In this document: in pieces, positions 8,443-16,201 of the stretch
Layout: each line of letters begins with the position of its first letter
How positions within the stretch are numbered: the stretch's first letter is position 1
From: Achromobacter xylosoxidans
GTDB taxonomy: Bacteria > Pseudomonadota > Gammaproteobacteria > Burkholderiales > Burkholderiaceae_B
Assembly: GCF_002192695.1 (NCBI RefSeq)
Contig: NZ_MTLG01000112.1
Location: 62,001-126,000, forward strand
Length of the DNA stretch: 64,000 bases
Reading direction: 5' to 3'
The notes under the pieces: generated by a model
The model's input: only the letters and a program-made list of their open reading frames with translations
Told to the model about the DNA's origin: nothing
Databases searched by the model: none
Made by a program: the position numbers and the translations under genes

Positions 8443-9628
8443 CACCGCCGAAGGCCGCCACGGCGTCGCCCACAGGCTCGCCCCTGCGAAACAGGAAGCG
8501 CTGCGCCGGCACGGCGGCGACCGCGGCCGCGCCGTTGGGCGCGGGCAGCGCCACGAAGGTCGCCTCGTTGCCGGCCGCCAAGCCGTAGCCCTCCAGGCCC
8601 AACACCTCCGCTCCCGAGTGGGACGCCATGCGCAAAGCCGTCAGCAATTCACCGTCGGTGTAAAGGCCGGAGCGGTAGCCTATCAGCATCGCGCGCTGCA
8701 GCATGTCGCCATTGCCGTAAGGCCACCAGCAGTCCTGGATGTTGTCGTTGCCCGTGAACACGCGCACGCCCGCCTGGAGCAGCGCCAGAACCGGCGGAAA
8801 CGCCCGGTCGCCAGGCGCGTTCGTCATGATCGCCACGCCCGCGTCGGCCAGCTTACGCGCCACCTCTTCCAATGCGCCCGGCCCGACGTCGCCCAGCGCA
8901 TAGGCGTGGCTGATGGCGACCCGGCCCGCCAGGCCCAGCGCCCGCGTGCGCGCGGCGATGCGGGCAATCTGCTCGACCCCCGGTTCGCCCGGCTCGTGCA
9001 AATGGATGTCGACCTTCGCGCCCAGCCTGTCGGCGATGCCGAACACGCAATCCAGCTGGCCTTCCGCGTCGCCGTCCAGGGTGGAAGGGTCGATGCCGCC
9101 CACCACCTCGGCGCCTTCGCGCACGGCCGCTTCCAGCCATTGCGGCGTGCCCGGACAGGACATCACGCCGGCCTGCGGGAACGCCACCAGTTCGATGTCG
9201 ACGATGCCGCGCCACTTCTCGCGCGCCGCCATGACGGCGCGCAGATTGGCCAGTCCGGTGCTGCCATCCACGTCCACGTGGCAACGCATCGCCACCGTGC
9301 CGAACGCCGCGGCTTGCGCGATGAGCGCATCGGCGCGTCCTTCGATGGGCGGCGCGGCCGCCAGCTCTTCCTTTTCGATGGCCAGCCGCTCGCGCAGGTT
9401 GGCCGCGGGCCGGTGAGGCCTCCAACGGTCGCCGACAAAGCTCTTGTCCAGGTGGATATGGCCATCGACAAAGCCGGGTAGCACCAGGTGCCCGCGCAGG
9501 TCGGTCACCTGTGCGGCGCCCGCGGCCGGCGGCTCGGCGCCCAGCGTGAGGATGCGGCCATCGCGCACGTGCAGGAATAGGGGATTGCCGTCTGGTCCGA
9601 CGGCATTGATGTATACGCGGTCTGTCAT
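8426..9628 (-). CDS. Cytosine-deaminase-like metal-dependent amidohydrolase
   Basis: 400 residues of the amidohydrolase superfamily, closest in pattern to CodA/AtzC-type deaminases. Metal ligands visible in order: HIHLDK after the first strand, the His and catalytic Glu of IHLHE (the HxxE arrangement of CodA), the His of ISHAYALG, and the Asp of GNDNIQDCWWPYG. The last segment is very like the CodA motif ending in MLQRA. The start at 9628 follows GAGAG and gives the family N-terminus; the frame stays open upstream. It lies upstream of, and divergent from, the sodium:solute symporter gene. A role in deaminating or hydrolysing an imported cyclic amide or pyrimidine-like compound is inference. 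Confidence 0.85.
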   Translation of the reverse strand: MTDRVYINAVGPDGNPLFLHVRDGRILTLGAEPPAAGAAQVTDLRGHLVLPGFVDGHIHLDKSFVGDRWRPHRPAANLRERLAIEKEELAAAPPIEGRADALIAQAAAFGTVAMRCHVDVDGSTGLANLRAVMAAREKWRGIVDIELVAFPQAGVMSCPGTPQWLEAAVREGAEVVGGIDPSTLDGDAEGQLDCVFGIADRLGAKVDIHLHEPGEPGVEQIARIAARTRALGLAGRVAISHAYALGDVGPGALEEVARKLADAGVAIMTNAPGDRAFPPVLALLQAGVRVFTGNDNIQDCWWPYGNGDMLQRAMLIGYRSGLYTDGELLTALRMASHSGAEVLGLEGYGLAAGNEATFVALPAPNGAAAVAAVPAQRFLFRRGEPVGDAVAAFGGVRPAA

Positions 9629-9647
9629 GTGTCTCTCGGTCTTGCGC

Positions 9648-9668
9648 GGCCATGCCGCACGCATGGCC
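9648..9668. other. 8-bp inverted repeat in the amidohydrolase leader
   Basis: GGCCATGC and GCATGGCC are perfect 8-bp arms around a 5-nt loop, centred about 30 bp upstream of the amidohydrolase start codon. It may be an operator or an RNA hairpin near the ribosome site. There is no T run, so it is not an intrinsic terminator. Confidence 0.4.
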
Positions 9669-9779
9669 CGGGCTTGGGCATACCTTATCGGACAGCAGGC
9701 GCCACGGCCAATTAAGTGTTGCGATGCCCGCCAATGCGAATCGCGATACTCCGTGCACGTACGCCTAGCGGCCGCATGC

Positions 9780-9808
9780 TGGACTCGAGCGGGGTATGTC
9801 CCTATACT
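9780..9808 (+). promoter_or_regulatory. Candidate sigma-70 promoter of the symporter gene
   Basis: TGGACT (4 of 6 matches to TTGACA) is followed after 17 bp by TATACT (5 of 6). Transcription would start near 9815, leaving a leader of about 425 nt before the symporter start at 10241. The weak -35 element makes this tentative. No gene is evident in the 612-bp gap 9629-10240. Confidence 0.4.
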
Positions 9809-9921
9809 TGGCGCCTGTTGTAGTTCATTACGCATGCAGCCAGACGATGCACATCGCCTGGAGGCATCCATCACAAGGCCGCGCACAGCGGCCCGGCGTG
9901 TAACGCCGAAACACCCACACC

Positions 9922-10044
9922 CAGCCGTAAAGGCTGCGGAACAAAAATCCTGCTTACCAGGCGGGACCATCGCTCGCCGCATCGGGCAACGTAAAAAGCA
10001 ACCAGCGTTCTGCGCAATGCGGCGGCAAGACACCTATACGGTGT
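9922..10044 (+). other. Cluster of short hairpins in the long symporter leader
   Basis: Three stem-loops occur in a gene-free stretch: CAGCC/GGCTG around GTAAA (9922-9936), CCTG/CAGG around CTTAC (9949-9961), and ACACC/GGTGT around TATAC (10030-10044, extendable to GGC/GCC). I could not match them to a riboswitch class by eye. They may be a structured leader or chance. Confidence 0.3.
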
Positions 10045-10240
10045 GCCTTATTGCTGTCCGTCCGAGGGCGTCTCCAGTCACGTCCGCGCCGGGCAGGCTT
10101 GCGATCGCGCCTACGGCCGCTCGCCCGGTGTTTCGGCTGCGTCACAGGGGTTTGCCGCCCATCGCATTCCGCGCAAACGGCCTTCATGCAGCCATGACTG
10201 TCCGTCATGAACACGCTGTCAAGGAGAAAGGACGAAGACG

Positions 10241-11932
10241 ATGCAAGAGACAGAATTCTTTCAGCTATCCGCCACCACCGCCATCCTGCTGCTGGTGGGC
10301 TTCTACGGCGCGACCTTCCTCATGTCGCTGCTGATTAGCCAGAAGAACGAGAACGTGGACGGCTACATGGTGTCGAACAACGCGGTCGGTTTCGGCCTGT
10401 CCACCGCCAGCATGATCGCCACCTGGATCTGGGCCGCATCGTTCTATGCCAGCGCCACCTCGGGCTACAAGTATGGCCTGTCGGGGCCGCTGCACTACGG
10501 CTTCTGGGGTGCGCTGATGATTCTGTTCATCTATCCCTTCGGCAAGCGCTTCCGCAAGCTGGCGCCCAAGGCCCACACGCTGGCCGAGGTCATACACGCG
10601 CGCCACGGCACCTCCAGCCAGATGATCATGGCGGTGTCGAACATCGTCGGCAGCTGCATCAGCCTGATGGTCAACTTCACGGCGGCTGGCGCGCTGGTTT
10701 CGATCCTGAGCCCGCTCAGCTTCATCCAGGGCGTGCTCATCGCCGGCCTGGGCGTGCTGTCCTACACGCTGTGGTCGGGATTCCGCACCTCCGTGATGAC
10801 GGATTTTGCGCAGCTGGCCGCCATGATCATCGCGGCGGTCGTCATCATTCCGCTCATCTTCTTCAACGCGGGCGGCCCTGACGTGCTGTCGGAAAACATG
10901 TGGCGGCTGAGTTCCGACCAGGCGGACTTCTATTCCACCCGCGCCATCCTGGAACAGGGCGCGCCCTACTTCGTGGCCGTGCTGGCCTACGCCATCGGCA
11001 ACCAGACCATCGCCCAGCGCCTGTTCGCGGTGCGCGAGGACCTGATCAAGCCCACCTTCCTGACGGCCACGGCGGGATACGGCGCCGTCGTGATCGGGTT
11101 GGGCATGCTGGGGCTGCTCGCGCTTTTCGTCGGCCTGGAACCTGCCAACGGCGACATGAACAACATCATCCCGCAGATGGCGTCGACCTACCTGCCGCCC
11201 TTCGGCATCGCGCTGTTCTTCCTGCTGGTGGTGGGCTCGCTTTCTTCCACCGCGGACTCCGACCTGGCCGCGCTGTCGGCCATCGTCATGACCGACGTGT
11301 ACGCCAAGAACCTGGCTGGCGGCCGTCCCGATCCGCGCCGCATGCTGTGGTGGGGCCGCTGCACCATGATCGTGGCGACGATGATAGGCGTGATCTTCGC
11401 CAGCCTGCGCCTGGACATCCTGGTCATGCTGGTGTTCGTCGGCGCGCTGTGGGGCGCCATCGTGTTTCCGGTCATCGCCAGCTTCTACTGGGACCGCGTC
11501 GACAATCGCGCCTTCGTCAGCGCCGTGCTCAGCGCCGTGGCCATGTTCACCATCGTTCGCTTCGAGCTGCTGCCCATCACCGGCGCCATCGCCGTGTTCT
11601 TCGAGATCTGCTCGGCCATAGGCGGCGGCGTGGTGCTGGGCCTCATGACGTTCGGCTTCTTCGGCCGCACTGCGGCGCTCGCCGTAGGCACGGCAGGCGT
11701 GTTGGTGATGCTGCCCATCTTCGTCGGCACCTTGCGCGAGTACATCGTACTGATGGGCTCGCTGACCGCCTACGGGGTCAGCGCCACGGTCTGCGCCAGC
11801 CTCAGCCTGCGCAACAAGCAGCGTTTCGACTTCAGCCTGCTCGCGGACCGCGTGACGTCCTTCCAGGAAGCGCAGGAAGCCATGTCCACGCCCGCCGCGC
11901 AACGCCCCGAAATCCAGCCCACCCAAGGCTGA
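10241..11932 (+). CDS. Sodium:solute symporter family transporter
   Basis: 563-residue inner-membrane protein with about 13-14 hydrophobic segments and the SSS (LeuT-fold) pattern. Typical sequences include YMVSNNAVGFGLSTASMIATWIWAAS in the first third and SLSSTADSDLAALSAIVMTD around residue 330, which corresponds to the conserved Na+-binding region of this family. A strong AAGGAG site precedes the ATG. The 40-residue membrane protein 28 bp downstream is probably its partner. The divergent cytosine-deaminase-like amidohydrolase suggests a nitrogenous cyclic substrate, by inference only. Confidence 0.9.
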   Translation: MQETEFFQLSATTAILLLVGFYGATFLMSLLISQKNENVDGYMVSNNAVGFGLSTASMIATWIWAASFYASATSGYKYGLSGPLHYGFWGALMILFIYPFGKRFRKLAPKAHTLAEVIHARHGTSSQMIMAVSNIVGSCISLMVNFTAAGALVSILSPLSFIQGVLIAGLGVLSYTLWSGFRTSVMTDFAQLAAMIIAAVVIIPLIFFNAGGPDVLSENMWRLSSDQADFYSTRAILEQGAPYFVAVLAYAIGNQTIAQRLFAVREDLIKPTFLTATAGYGAVVIGLGMLGLLALFVGLEPANGDMNNIIPQMASTYLPPFGIALFFLLVVGSLSSTADSDLAALSAIVMTDVYAKNLAGGRPDPRRMLWWGRCTMIVATMIGVIFASLRLDILVMLVFVGALWGAIVFPVIASFYWDRVDNRAFVSAVLSAVAMFTIVRFELLPITGAIAVFFEICSAIGGGVVLGLMTFGFFGRTAALAVGTAGVLVMLPIFVGTLREYIVLMGSLTAYGVSATVCASLSLRNKQRFDFSLLADRVTSFQEAQEAMSTPAAQRPEIQPTQG

Positions 11933-11960
11933 GCATCCATCCCGCAACAAGGAGACCGAT

Positions 11961-12083
11961 ATGTGGTTGACGTTCTACTTTCTGGTGTGGCCCGCCATTT
12001 CCGCCCTCATCCTGGCGCTGCTATGCGTGACGCTGTGGCAGGACATCCGCGCGGCCAGACGCAGCGGCAAGGCCATGATCTGA
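11961..12083 (+). CDS. Putative transporter small subunit (40 aa, single membrane helix)
   Basis: A short gene with an excellent AAGGAG ribosome site at 11949-11954. It encodes 40 residues: an N-terminal MWLTFYFLVWP, one hydrophobic helix (about residues 4-26), then WQDIRAARRSGKAMI, a basic tail placing the C-terminus in the cytoplasm. Small proteins of this kind are known directly downstream of SSS symporters in proteobacteria and are described as putative transporter small subunits. It ends 25 bp before the convergent glycosyltransferase gene. Confidence 0.8.
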   Translation: MWLTFYFLVWPAISALILALLCVTLWQDIRAARRSGKAMI

Positions 12084-12108
12084 CGTACCCGCCAGCGTCC
12101 CTTGCCGC

Positions 12109-13251
12109 TCAAGCCAGCCGCAACGGACGCTGGGCCTGCGCCAGCGCTTCAAGGTAGACCGCATGCGTGTCCGCCACGAAGCGCGACAGCGCGAAATCCC
12201 GCACGGCCTTCTCCCGCGCCGCGCGTCCCATGGGGCCCAACAGAAGCGGCTGCGCCAGGATCTCGCGCAGCACGCCGGCCACGGCCTCGGGCGTGCGCGC
12301 CGACACTACCCAGCCGTCCAGCCCCGCATGCACATTCTCGGCCAGCCCGCCGGCATTGCTGACGATGACCGGCACGCCCATGGCCATCATTTCGCGGCAC
12401 GCGAACGAGATGGTCTCCATCTCCGAAGACAGCACAAATCCCACGTCCAGCGCCGCCACGAAGGACCGCACGTCGTCCAGCAAGCCTGAGAAGACCACCT
12501 GGCCTTCCATGCCCAGTTCGCGCACGCGTCGGCGCTGGAGTTCGCCGGGCGGCTCACCGGCAATCATGATGACGATGCGCTCGCGCAGCTCGGCGGGCAG
12601 TAAGGACACGGCCTCGACCATGTCCAGCCAGCGCTTGTAGTCGGCAGTGCCGGCATTGCTGCCGATCACCAGGCGGCGCGCGTGCGCGGCCGGCAGCCAA
12701 CGGCGGCGAGCGTCATCCACGGCTTGCGGCGCGGGCGGCCTGAAGCGTTCCACGTCCACGCCATTGCGCACGGTGCGCAGGCCGCAGCGCGCGAACGCGC
12801 TGCCCGCCAGCTTGCGGCGCGTGTGCTCGCACACGCAGATGACGCGGTCCGTCGCCAGGCGGGCGCGCAGCGTCGCGCCGAAGCTGCTGGCATTCCGGTC
12901 GTTGTGCTGCGTGTACACCACCGCGGGGCTATCCGCCCCGAGCCCCAGGCCTGCCAGCATGCACAGGCGATGGTCGGCCGAACCGTTGACGTGCGCGACG
13001 TCGAAGCGATCCTGCGCCAGCAGCCGCCGCAGACGGCGCGCGTTGGGCAGCGCGCCCAGCAGGCCGCCGCGGAAATCCAGCGCTTCGGCGCGCACGCCGG
13101 GCATGGCCGAAGCCGCCTTGAACAAGCGGCTTTCTGGCGGCGCGGCCACCACGATGTCGTGCGCGTTGCGCAGCGCCCCGGCCAGCGACAGCACATACGT
13201 GGTGTGGCCGCCGCCATCGCCGCGATGGAAATTGGTGTACAGGATCTTCAT
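12109..13251 (-). CDS. Glycosyltransferase family 4 protein
   Basis: 380 residues with a GT-B fold. The N-terminal acceptor domain begins [20 protein letters not shown], with the glycine-rich loop typical of GT4. The C-terminal donor domain has [33 protein letters not shown] and [30 protein letters not shown]; the E-x7-E type motif that binds the nucleotide sugar lies in the last of these. It probably transfers a sugar to a lipid-linked or surface glycan. No other glycan genes are nearby. It is divergent from copR with a 286-bp gap and has only a weak ribosome site. Confidence 0.87.
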   Translation of the reverse strand: MKILYTNFHRGDGGGHTTYVLSLAGALRNAHDIVVAAPPESRLFKAASAMPGVRAEALDFRGGLLGALPNARRLRRLLAQDRFDVAHVNGSADHRLCMLAGLGLGADSPAVVYTQHNDRNASSFGATLRARLATDRVICVCEHTRRKLAGSAFARCGLRTVRNGVDVERFRPPAPQAVDDARRRWLPAAHARRLVIGSNAGTADYKRWLDMVEAVSLLPAELRERIVIMIAGEPPGELQRRRVRELGMEGQVVFSGLLDDVRSFVAALDVGFVLSSEMETISFACREMMAMGVPVIVSNAGGLAENVHAGLDGWVVSARTPEAVAGVLREILAQPLLLGPMGRAAREKAVRDFALSRFVADTHAVYLEALAQAQRPLRLA

Positions 13252-13505
13252 CGCGGAGCGCCTGCTCAGGTCCTGGACGGACCAGTTCCATCAACCGGCA
13301 TCCGCCCGGATTGCCGTGCACGTTTCGGCGCGCAGGGTGCATAATGCGCCGCAACGCCGATTTCATCGTTGGCCGTTTCACAACGCTTCGAGACAGGTTT
13401 TCGAGCACTCACGGATCGCTCCTTGTGTTTCAGCGCCGCCAAGCGGGAACTTGGCTGACACGCTGAACTCTACGCAGTCGGCAATTACAGAAGCCGGACC
13501 GACTC

Positions 13506-13520
13506 ATTACATTTGTGCAA
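13506..13520 (+). promoter_or_regulatory. Possible CopR-type box in the copR leader
   Basis: ATTACATTTGTGCAA fits the pattern ATTACA-N4-TGYAA also found upstream of ccmA. It lies only 17 bp before the copR start codon and lacks a -10 element at the spacing seen at the other two sites, so it is the weakest of the three. Autoregulation is possible. Confidence 0.3.
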
Positions 13521-13537
13521 GGAAAGCGAGGCGCCCC

Positions 13538-14212
13538 ATGCGTATCCTGTTGATCGAAGATGAAAGAAAGCTCGCGGACTACGTCCGCAAGGGATTGACC
13601 GAGCACAACTACGTGGTCGACATCGCCCGCGACGGCATCGACGGACGGCACGCCGCCATCGAGGGCGACTACGACGTGGTGGTGCTGGACGTGATGCTGC
13701 CGGGCGTCGACGGTTTCGGCGTGCTAGCGGACCTGCGCAAGCACAAGGAAACGCCGGTCCTGATGCTGACCGCCCGCGACAAGGTCGAAGACCGCGTGCG
13801 CGGCCTGGAGGGCGGCGCGGACGATTACCTCGTCAAGCCCTTCGCCTTTTCCGAGCTGCTGGCGCGGATCCAGGCCCTGCTGCGCCGCGGCCGGGGGCAG
13901 GAATCGACGCTGCTCAAGCTGGCCGACCTGGAGATGGACCTGGCGCGGCGCAAGGCGCAGCGAGGCGGCCTGCGCCTGGACCTGACCGCCAAGGAATTCA
14001 CGCTGCTGACGCTGATGCTGCGCCGCCACGGCCAGGTGCTGTCCCGGACCGTGCTCGCCGAGCAGGTCTGGGACATGAACTTCGATAGCGACACCAACGT
14101 CATCGAAGTCGCCGTGCGGCGTCTGCGGGCGAAGATAGACGATCCGTTCGAGACCAAGCTGCTGCATACCGTGCGCGGCATGGGCTACGTGCTGGAGCTG
14201 CGCGAAAAATGA
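13538..14212 (+). CDS. copR: Heavy-metal (copper) response regulator, OmpR family
   Basis: 224 residues. The receiver domain has the acidic pair ED at 7-8, phospho-acceptor Asp51 in [10 protein letters not shown] and the conserved Lys in DDYLVKPF (about 102). The C-terminal OmpR-type winged helix contains [11 protein letters not shown] and [17 protein letters not shown], typical of the CopR/CusR/IrlR metal group. The frame is open far upstream, but the ATG at 13538 gives the standard start. It overlaps the sensor kinase by 4 bp and precedes the copper-resistance operon, so it most likely senses copper. Candidate target boxes lie at 15577 and 19270. Confidence 0.93.
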   Translation: MRILLIEDERKLADYVRKGLTEHNYVVDIARDGIDGRHAAIEGDYDVVVLDVMLPGVDGFGVLADLRKHKETPVLMLTARDKVEDRVRGLEGGADDYLVKPFAFSELLARIQALLRRGRGQESTLLKLADLEMDLARRKAQRGGLRLDLTAKEFTLLTLMLRRHGQVLSRTVLAEQVWDMNFDSDTNVIEVAVRRLRAKIDDPFETKLLHTVRGMGYVLELREK

Positions 14213-15591
14213 AACTGCCGCGCATTGCGTCCATGGAGATCCGGCTCACGCTGCTGCTCGGCGTCATCGCCCTGGTGGTGTCCAGCGTTGCCGGCTACAC
14301 CCTGTTCTGGGCCTTGAAGCGCGAGGTGCAGCGCCAGGAGATCACCGAGGTGGCGGGCAAGCTCGAACTCATCAACCACCTCATCGGCATGCAGGCCACG
14401 CTCGCGCAGATGCAGGATCTGCGCGGCGCGCTGGACAACATCATGGTCGGCCACGGCAACCTCAAGACCTGGATCACGCTCGCGGACGGCAGCGTGTTCT
14501 ACGGCGACGCGCCGCCCGTGGCCGTGCGCACGGTGGCCGGGCGCGAGATCAAGCTGCATACGCAGGACGGCTGGAACATGCGCGGACTGCGCGTGCCGCT
14601 GGAAGGCGCGCTGCTGCCGGGCGCCGAGCTCACCGTGGCCGTCAACCTGCGTCCCGGCACGCAGTTCCTGTATGCCTTTGCCACGGCGCTGGTGCTGATC
14701 TGCGCGGTCTGGGTCGGCGCCACCCTGGTGCTGTCGGCATGGGCAGTGCGGCGCTCCCTGTCGCCCATCCGCCGCCTGTCTCAGCAAGCCGCCCGCATCC
14801 AGCCAGACAATCTGGCCGTGCGCCTGCCGGAACAGGGCATAGACCGCGAGCTGCGCGAGTTCACCCATACCTTCAACGGCATGCTGGGCCGGGTGCAGAC
14901 CGCCTATCAGCAGATGGAAGGCTTCAACGCCGATGTGGCGCATGAACTGCGCACGCCCCTGGCCACGCTGATCAGCGGCACCGAGGTCATCCTATCTTCC
15001 CGCCGCTCCGAGCAGGAGCTGCGCGAGGTGCTGGAATCCAACCTGGAAGAGCTGGAAGGCCTGAAAGCCCTGGTCAACGATATGCTGTTCCTGGCCCGCG
15101 CCGACGGCGGCGAACCGGCGGGAGACCTGCAGGAAGTGGACGTGCGCCGAGAGGTCGCCCGCGTGGCCGAATACTACGAGGCCGCGCTGGACGAGGCCGG
15201 CGTGTCCCTGACCGCGCACGGCGGCGCCGCCCTGATGGCCAACCCGCGGCTGCTGCGGCGCGCCATCGCCAACCTGCTCAGCAACGCCATCCGCGCCACG
15301 CCCCGCGGGCGCGGCATCGACCTCTACTGCATCGCCCGGCAGGACGAGATCGAAATCAGGGTCAGGAACCCCGGCGCGCCGATCGCGGCGCAGGCGCTGC
15401 CGCGCATCTTCGACCGCTTCTACCGGGGCGACGATGCCCGCAGCCGGCGCGCCGACGGGCACGGCCTGGGCCTAGCCATCGTGCGGGCCATCGCCCGCAT
15501 GCACGGCGGCAACGCCTTCGCCCGCTGCGGCGGCCAGGGCACCGAGGTCGGCTTCACGCTGTCCCGGGCGCCGAACATTACAGGAAAGTAA
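14209..15591 (+). CDS. copS: Heavy-metal sensor histidine kinase (CopS/CusS type)
   Basis: 460-residue inner-membrane kinase. Two membrane helices (about residues 14-34 and 155-180) flank a periplasmic sensor region. A HAMP linker follows, then the phospho-acceptor His245 in [16 protein letters not shown], the N box [11 protein letters not shown] and the G box [10 protein letters not shown]. This layout is that of the CusS/CopS/IrlS metal sensors, which detect periplasmic Cu(I). It is translationally coupled to copR (ATGA overlap). Its 3' end overlaps the candidate CopR box for the next operon. Confidence 0.93.
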   Translation: MKLPRIASMEIRLTLLLGVIALVVSSVAGYTLFWALKREVQRQEITEVAGKLELINHLIGMQATLAQMQDLRGALDNIMVGHGNLKTWITLADGSVFYGDAPPVAVRTVAGREIKLHTQDGWNMRGLRVPLEGALLPGAELTVAVNLRPGTQFLYAFATALVLICAVWVGATLVLSAWAVRRSLSPIRRLSQQAARIQPDNLAVRLPEQGIDRELREFTHTFNGMLGRVQTAYQQMEGFNADVAHELRTPLATLISGTEVILSSRRSEQELREVLESNLEELEGLKALVNDMLFLARADGGEPAGDLQEVDVRREVARVAEYYEAALDEAGVSLTAHGGAALMANPRLLRRAIANLLSNAIRATPRGRGIDLYCIARQDEIEIRVRNPGAPIAAQALPRIFDRFYRGDDARSRRADGHGLGLAIVRAIARMHGGNAFARCGGQGTEVGFTLSRAPNITGK

Positions 15592-15631
15592 TCCTCCCGA
15601 CAGGTTGCGGTGTGGAGCGCGTCACTAAAGT
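15577..15631 (+). promoter_or_regulatory. CopR-type box and promoter of the copper-resistance operon
   Basis: ATTACAGGAAAGTAAT (15577-15592) has perfect 5-bp arms ATTAC/GTAAT. A -10-like TAAAGT lies at 15626-15631, 49 bp from the box start to the -10 start. The 14-mer GAACATTACAGGAA (15573-15586) recurs exactly upstream of ccmA with the same distance to a TATAGT. The dyad fits OmpR-family metal regulators; assignment to the copR product is inference from adjacency. Confidence 0.65.
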
Positions 15632-15667
15632 GGCGCCTCCCACCCCCAATTCGTCTAGAGGATACGC

Positions 15668-16159
15668 ATGAAGAAACTGGTGAAACTCGCGCAGGGCGCC
15701 GTCGCCGCGGGCGCCTTTTTGCTTTCCTTCGGTGTCATGGCCGCCCCCGGCCACGGCGCTGGCCACGGCGGCGGCCATGATGCCGTGGCCGCCATCGGCA
15801 AGCCCGGCAATCCCGCCAAGGTCTCGCGCACGGTGGTCGTCGACATGACCGACGCCATGCGCTTCACGCCGGACAAGATCGACGTCAAGGCGGGCGAGAC
15901 CATCCGCTTCAAGGTCACCAATTCCGGCAAGATCCGCCACGAAATGGTGCTGGGCACCAAGGCCGACCTGGACAGCCACTACCAGATGATGCTCAACGAT
16001 CCGGGCATGCGCCATGAAGAGCCGAACTCCGTCTCGCTGGAAGCGGGCAAGGCCGGCGACATCGTCTGGACGTTCGACAAGGCGGGAACCGTCGCCTTCG
16101 CCTGCCTCGAGCCGGGGCACTACCCCGCCGGCATGAAGGGCGCGGTTTCCGTCAAGTAA
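15668..16159 (+). CDS. Periplasmic cupredoxin (CopI-like blue copper protein)
   Basis: 163 residues. A signal peptide (about 1-25) is followed by a His/Gly-rich stretch (GHGAGHGGGHD) likely to bind copper, then a single cupredoxin domain. Type 1 copper ligands are visible as His in KIRHEMVLG and the C-x4-H-x4-M set in CLEPGHYPAGM. Similar proteins (CopI) protect proteobacteria against copper. It is the first gene of the cop operon, 76 bp after copS, followed 42 bp later by copA. Confidence 0.9.
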   Translation: MKKLVKLAQGAVAAGAFLLSFGVMAAPGHGAGHGGGHDAVAAIGKPGNPAKVSRTVVVDMTDAMRFTPDKIDVKAGETIRFKVTNSGKIRHEMVLGTKADLDSHYQMMLNDPGMRHEEPNSVSLEAGKAGDIVWTFDKAGTVAFACLEPGHYPAGMKGAVSVK

Positions 16160-16201
16160 TCCACAGCCGGGATGCCGGTCCGGCTACCGGGGAGATAGAG
16201 C

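Noticed and set aside
9808-9825. Second sigma-54-like element (TTGGCGCCTGTTGTAG)
   Set aside because: The -12 GC dinucleotide is missing at the required 10-bp spacing after GG, so it does not meet the sigma-54 consensus.
9922-10044. Guanidine-I/II (ykkC, mini-ykkC) or glycine riboswitch
   Set aside because: The hairpin loops are not the ACGR loops of guanidine-II, and no ykkC-I or glycine core could be aligned by eye. Kept only as an unassigned structured leader.
9954-10214. Possible 86-residue minus-strand protein in the symporter leader
   Set aside because: Arg-rich with no recognisable domain, no good ribosome site, and located across the leader hairpins.
10265-11950. 561-codon minus-strand frame opposite the symporter
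   Set aside because: Rich in Arg, His, Gln and Asp with no recognisable motif, opposite a well-supported transporter with a good ribosome site; it is an antisense shadow.
13506-13520. Third full member of the shared CopR promoter design
   Set aside because: The half-site pattern is similar, but no -10 element lies at the conserved distance and the site is too close to the copR start codon. Listed only as a weak candidate box.
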